NCBI GenBank assembly: GCA_949987705.1
Contig: OX465284.1
Location: forward strand, 106,747,163 to 106,811,162
Length of the DNA stretch: 64,000 bases
Source: Thereva unica
Lineage: Eukaryota > Arthropoda > Insecta > Diptera > Therevidae
Reading direction: 5' to 3'
A program made the position numbers and the translations under genes. Within the stretch, counting starts at the first letter, position 1. Each line of letters begins with the position of its first letter. The notes under the pieces were generated by a model. It was not told the origin of the DNA and searched no databases. It was given only the letters and a program-made list of their open reading frames with translations. This document shows positions 63,470 to 64,000 of the stretch, piece after piece.

Positions 63470-63990
63470 ACAGCCTGAATGATGATCGATCGAAAGATAA
63501 GTTTTAAGAAGCACTTGGAAGACATGGCGGATAAAGTGTCCGCTATTTGTACAACACGAAGAATTCTGCCCAAAGTGGAGCTCTAGATTTAGTCGTTCCG
63601 TCGTAGGGGACTGTGGTTAGCTCAGTCCTACTATATGCAGCCCCGGTCTGGGCAGTAGAGTAAGCGCCCTCCAAGCATGTTGTGTATACAGGTCAGTCTA
63701 ATAACTGCCAATGCACCGATACACTCATACCAAATGTAGAGAAGTGGATTATGAGGTGGCATGGATAAGTGAGCTATTACCTAACGCAGTTCTTTAGTAG
63801 AAGTGGACGGTATAGGGCATACCTTCATCGCTTCACCATGTCCTTTTTAAATGCTTAAGGTTTTCGGAACACAGGGCTGTGCTGGAAACAATGACCGAGG
63901 TGCAGCTAATACTGAAGAACTCCTGGTCCACATGATGAAGAAAGCTGGAAGTATCGCCGAAGGTCATCCACTAGAACGTTAAGCAATACC
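63470..63990 (+). pseudogene. R1-like LINE C-terminal remnant
   Basis: MIDRKISFKKHLEDMADKVS ('xxDxRLxFxxHLExxxxKAx') at 63486, a RRILPKVEL stretch ('ARLLPNxGG'), LWLAQSYYMQPRSGQ in a shifted frame ('xxSVLLYGAPVW'), then PNVEKWIMRWHG near 63740 and VSYYLTQFFSRSGRYRAYLH ('xxYxLTQxLSGHGxFRxYLxR'), the characteristic C-terminal motif of R1-type LINEs. The second R1-like copy besides 56060-56520. It runs nearly to the window edge. Confidence 0.8.
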
Positions 63991-64000
63991 ATGAAAGGCC

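Overview
The window reads as non-coding DNA from a TE-rich insect nuclear genome, most likely a fly (Diptera, probably Brachycera). The evidence is low GC, short (CATA)n/TATGTATA microsatellites, mariner, Jockey-, CR1- and R1-type retroelements, many MITEs, and 5'UTR-like DNA with GAC/CAG-type runs. The species cannot be named from the sequence. No complete host protein gene is visible. Nearly every long reading frame is a reverse transcriptase or transposase remnant.

Layout. 1-12.8 kb: a TA-flanked MITE interrupted by a foldback element (668-1820), a 5'-truncated LINE with a perfect 12-bp target duplication (4983-5754), a hAT-type MITE (7552-7946), LINE scraps, and a second copy of the TA-flanked MITE (12370-12795). 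12.8-15.7 kb: an R1-like LINE remnant hit by a 1.9-kb Jockey-like LINE ('family A') with an intact 3' RT frame and poly(A) tail. 18-20.6 kb: mariner and LINE scraps and a 48-bp tandem repeat. 23-28.6 kb: an antisense EN-RT LINE ('family B') into which a 460-bp MITE and a 2,477-bp foldback transposon have inserted. The foldback has 8-bp target duplications and contains a fragment of an uncharacterised transposase-like protein. 29.1-29.5 kb: GC-rich DNA resembling a fly promoter and untranslated first exon. 30-39.7 kb: LINE fragments, a tRNA-headed SINE, a 57-bp hairpin, a mariner pseudogene, a 1.5-kb CpG-rich-TIR transposon, and a well-preserved RT frame with an ATT-type tail. 42-48.2 kb: two 5S-rRNA-derived repeats, two more SINE copies, small MITEs and LINE scraps. 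50.4-52.7 kb: a nearly complete EN-RT LINE broken by frameshifts. 52.8-64 kb: a MITE, R1/Jockey scraps, degenerate minisatellites, and one convincing host exon (58867-58917) carrying an initiator ATG between good splice sites.

Interpretation. The simplest reading is that much of the window is a very large 5' intron, or intergenic plus intron, of a plus-strand host gene. Its start codon is at 58903 and the rest of the gene lies beyond the right edge. The candidate upstream exons near 29.1 and 41.0 kb could be alternative first exons, but this is inference. The interaction visible between elements is parasitism. LINE family A (seven dispersed copies) has a tail resembling that of the tRNA-SINE, consistent with the SINE borrowing its machinery, and several DNA transposons are dated relative to LINEs by sitting inside them.
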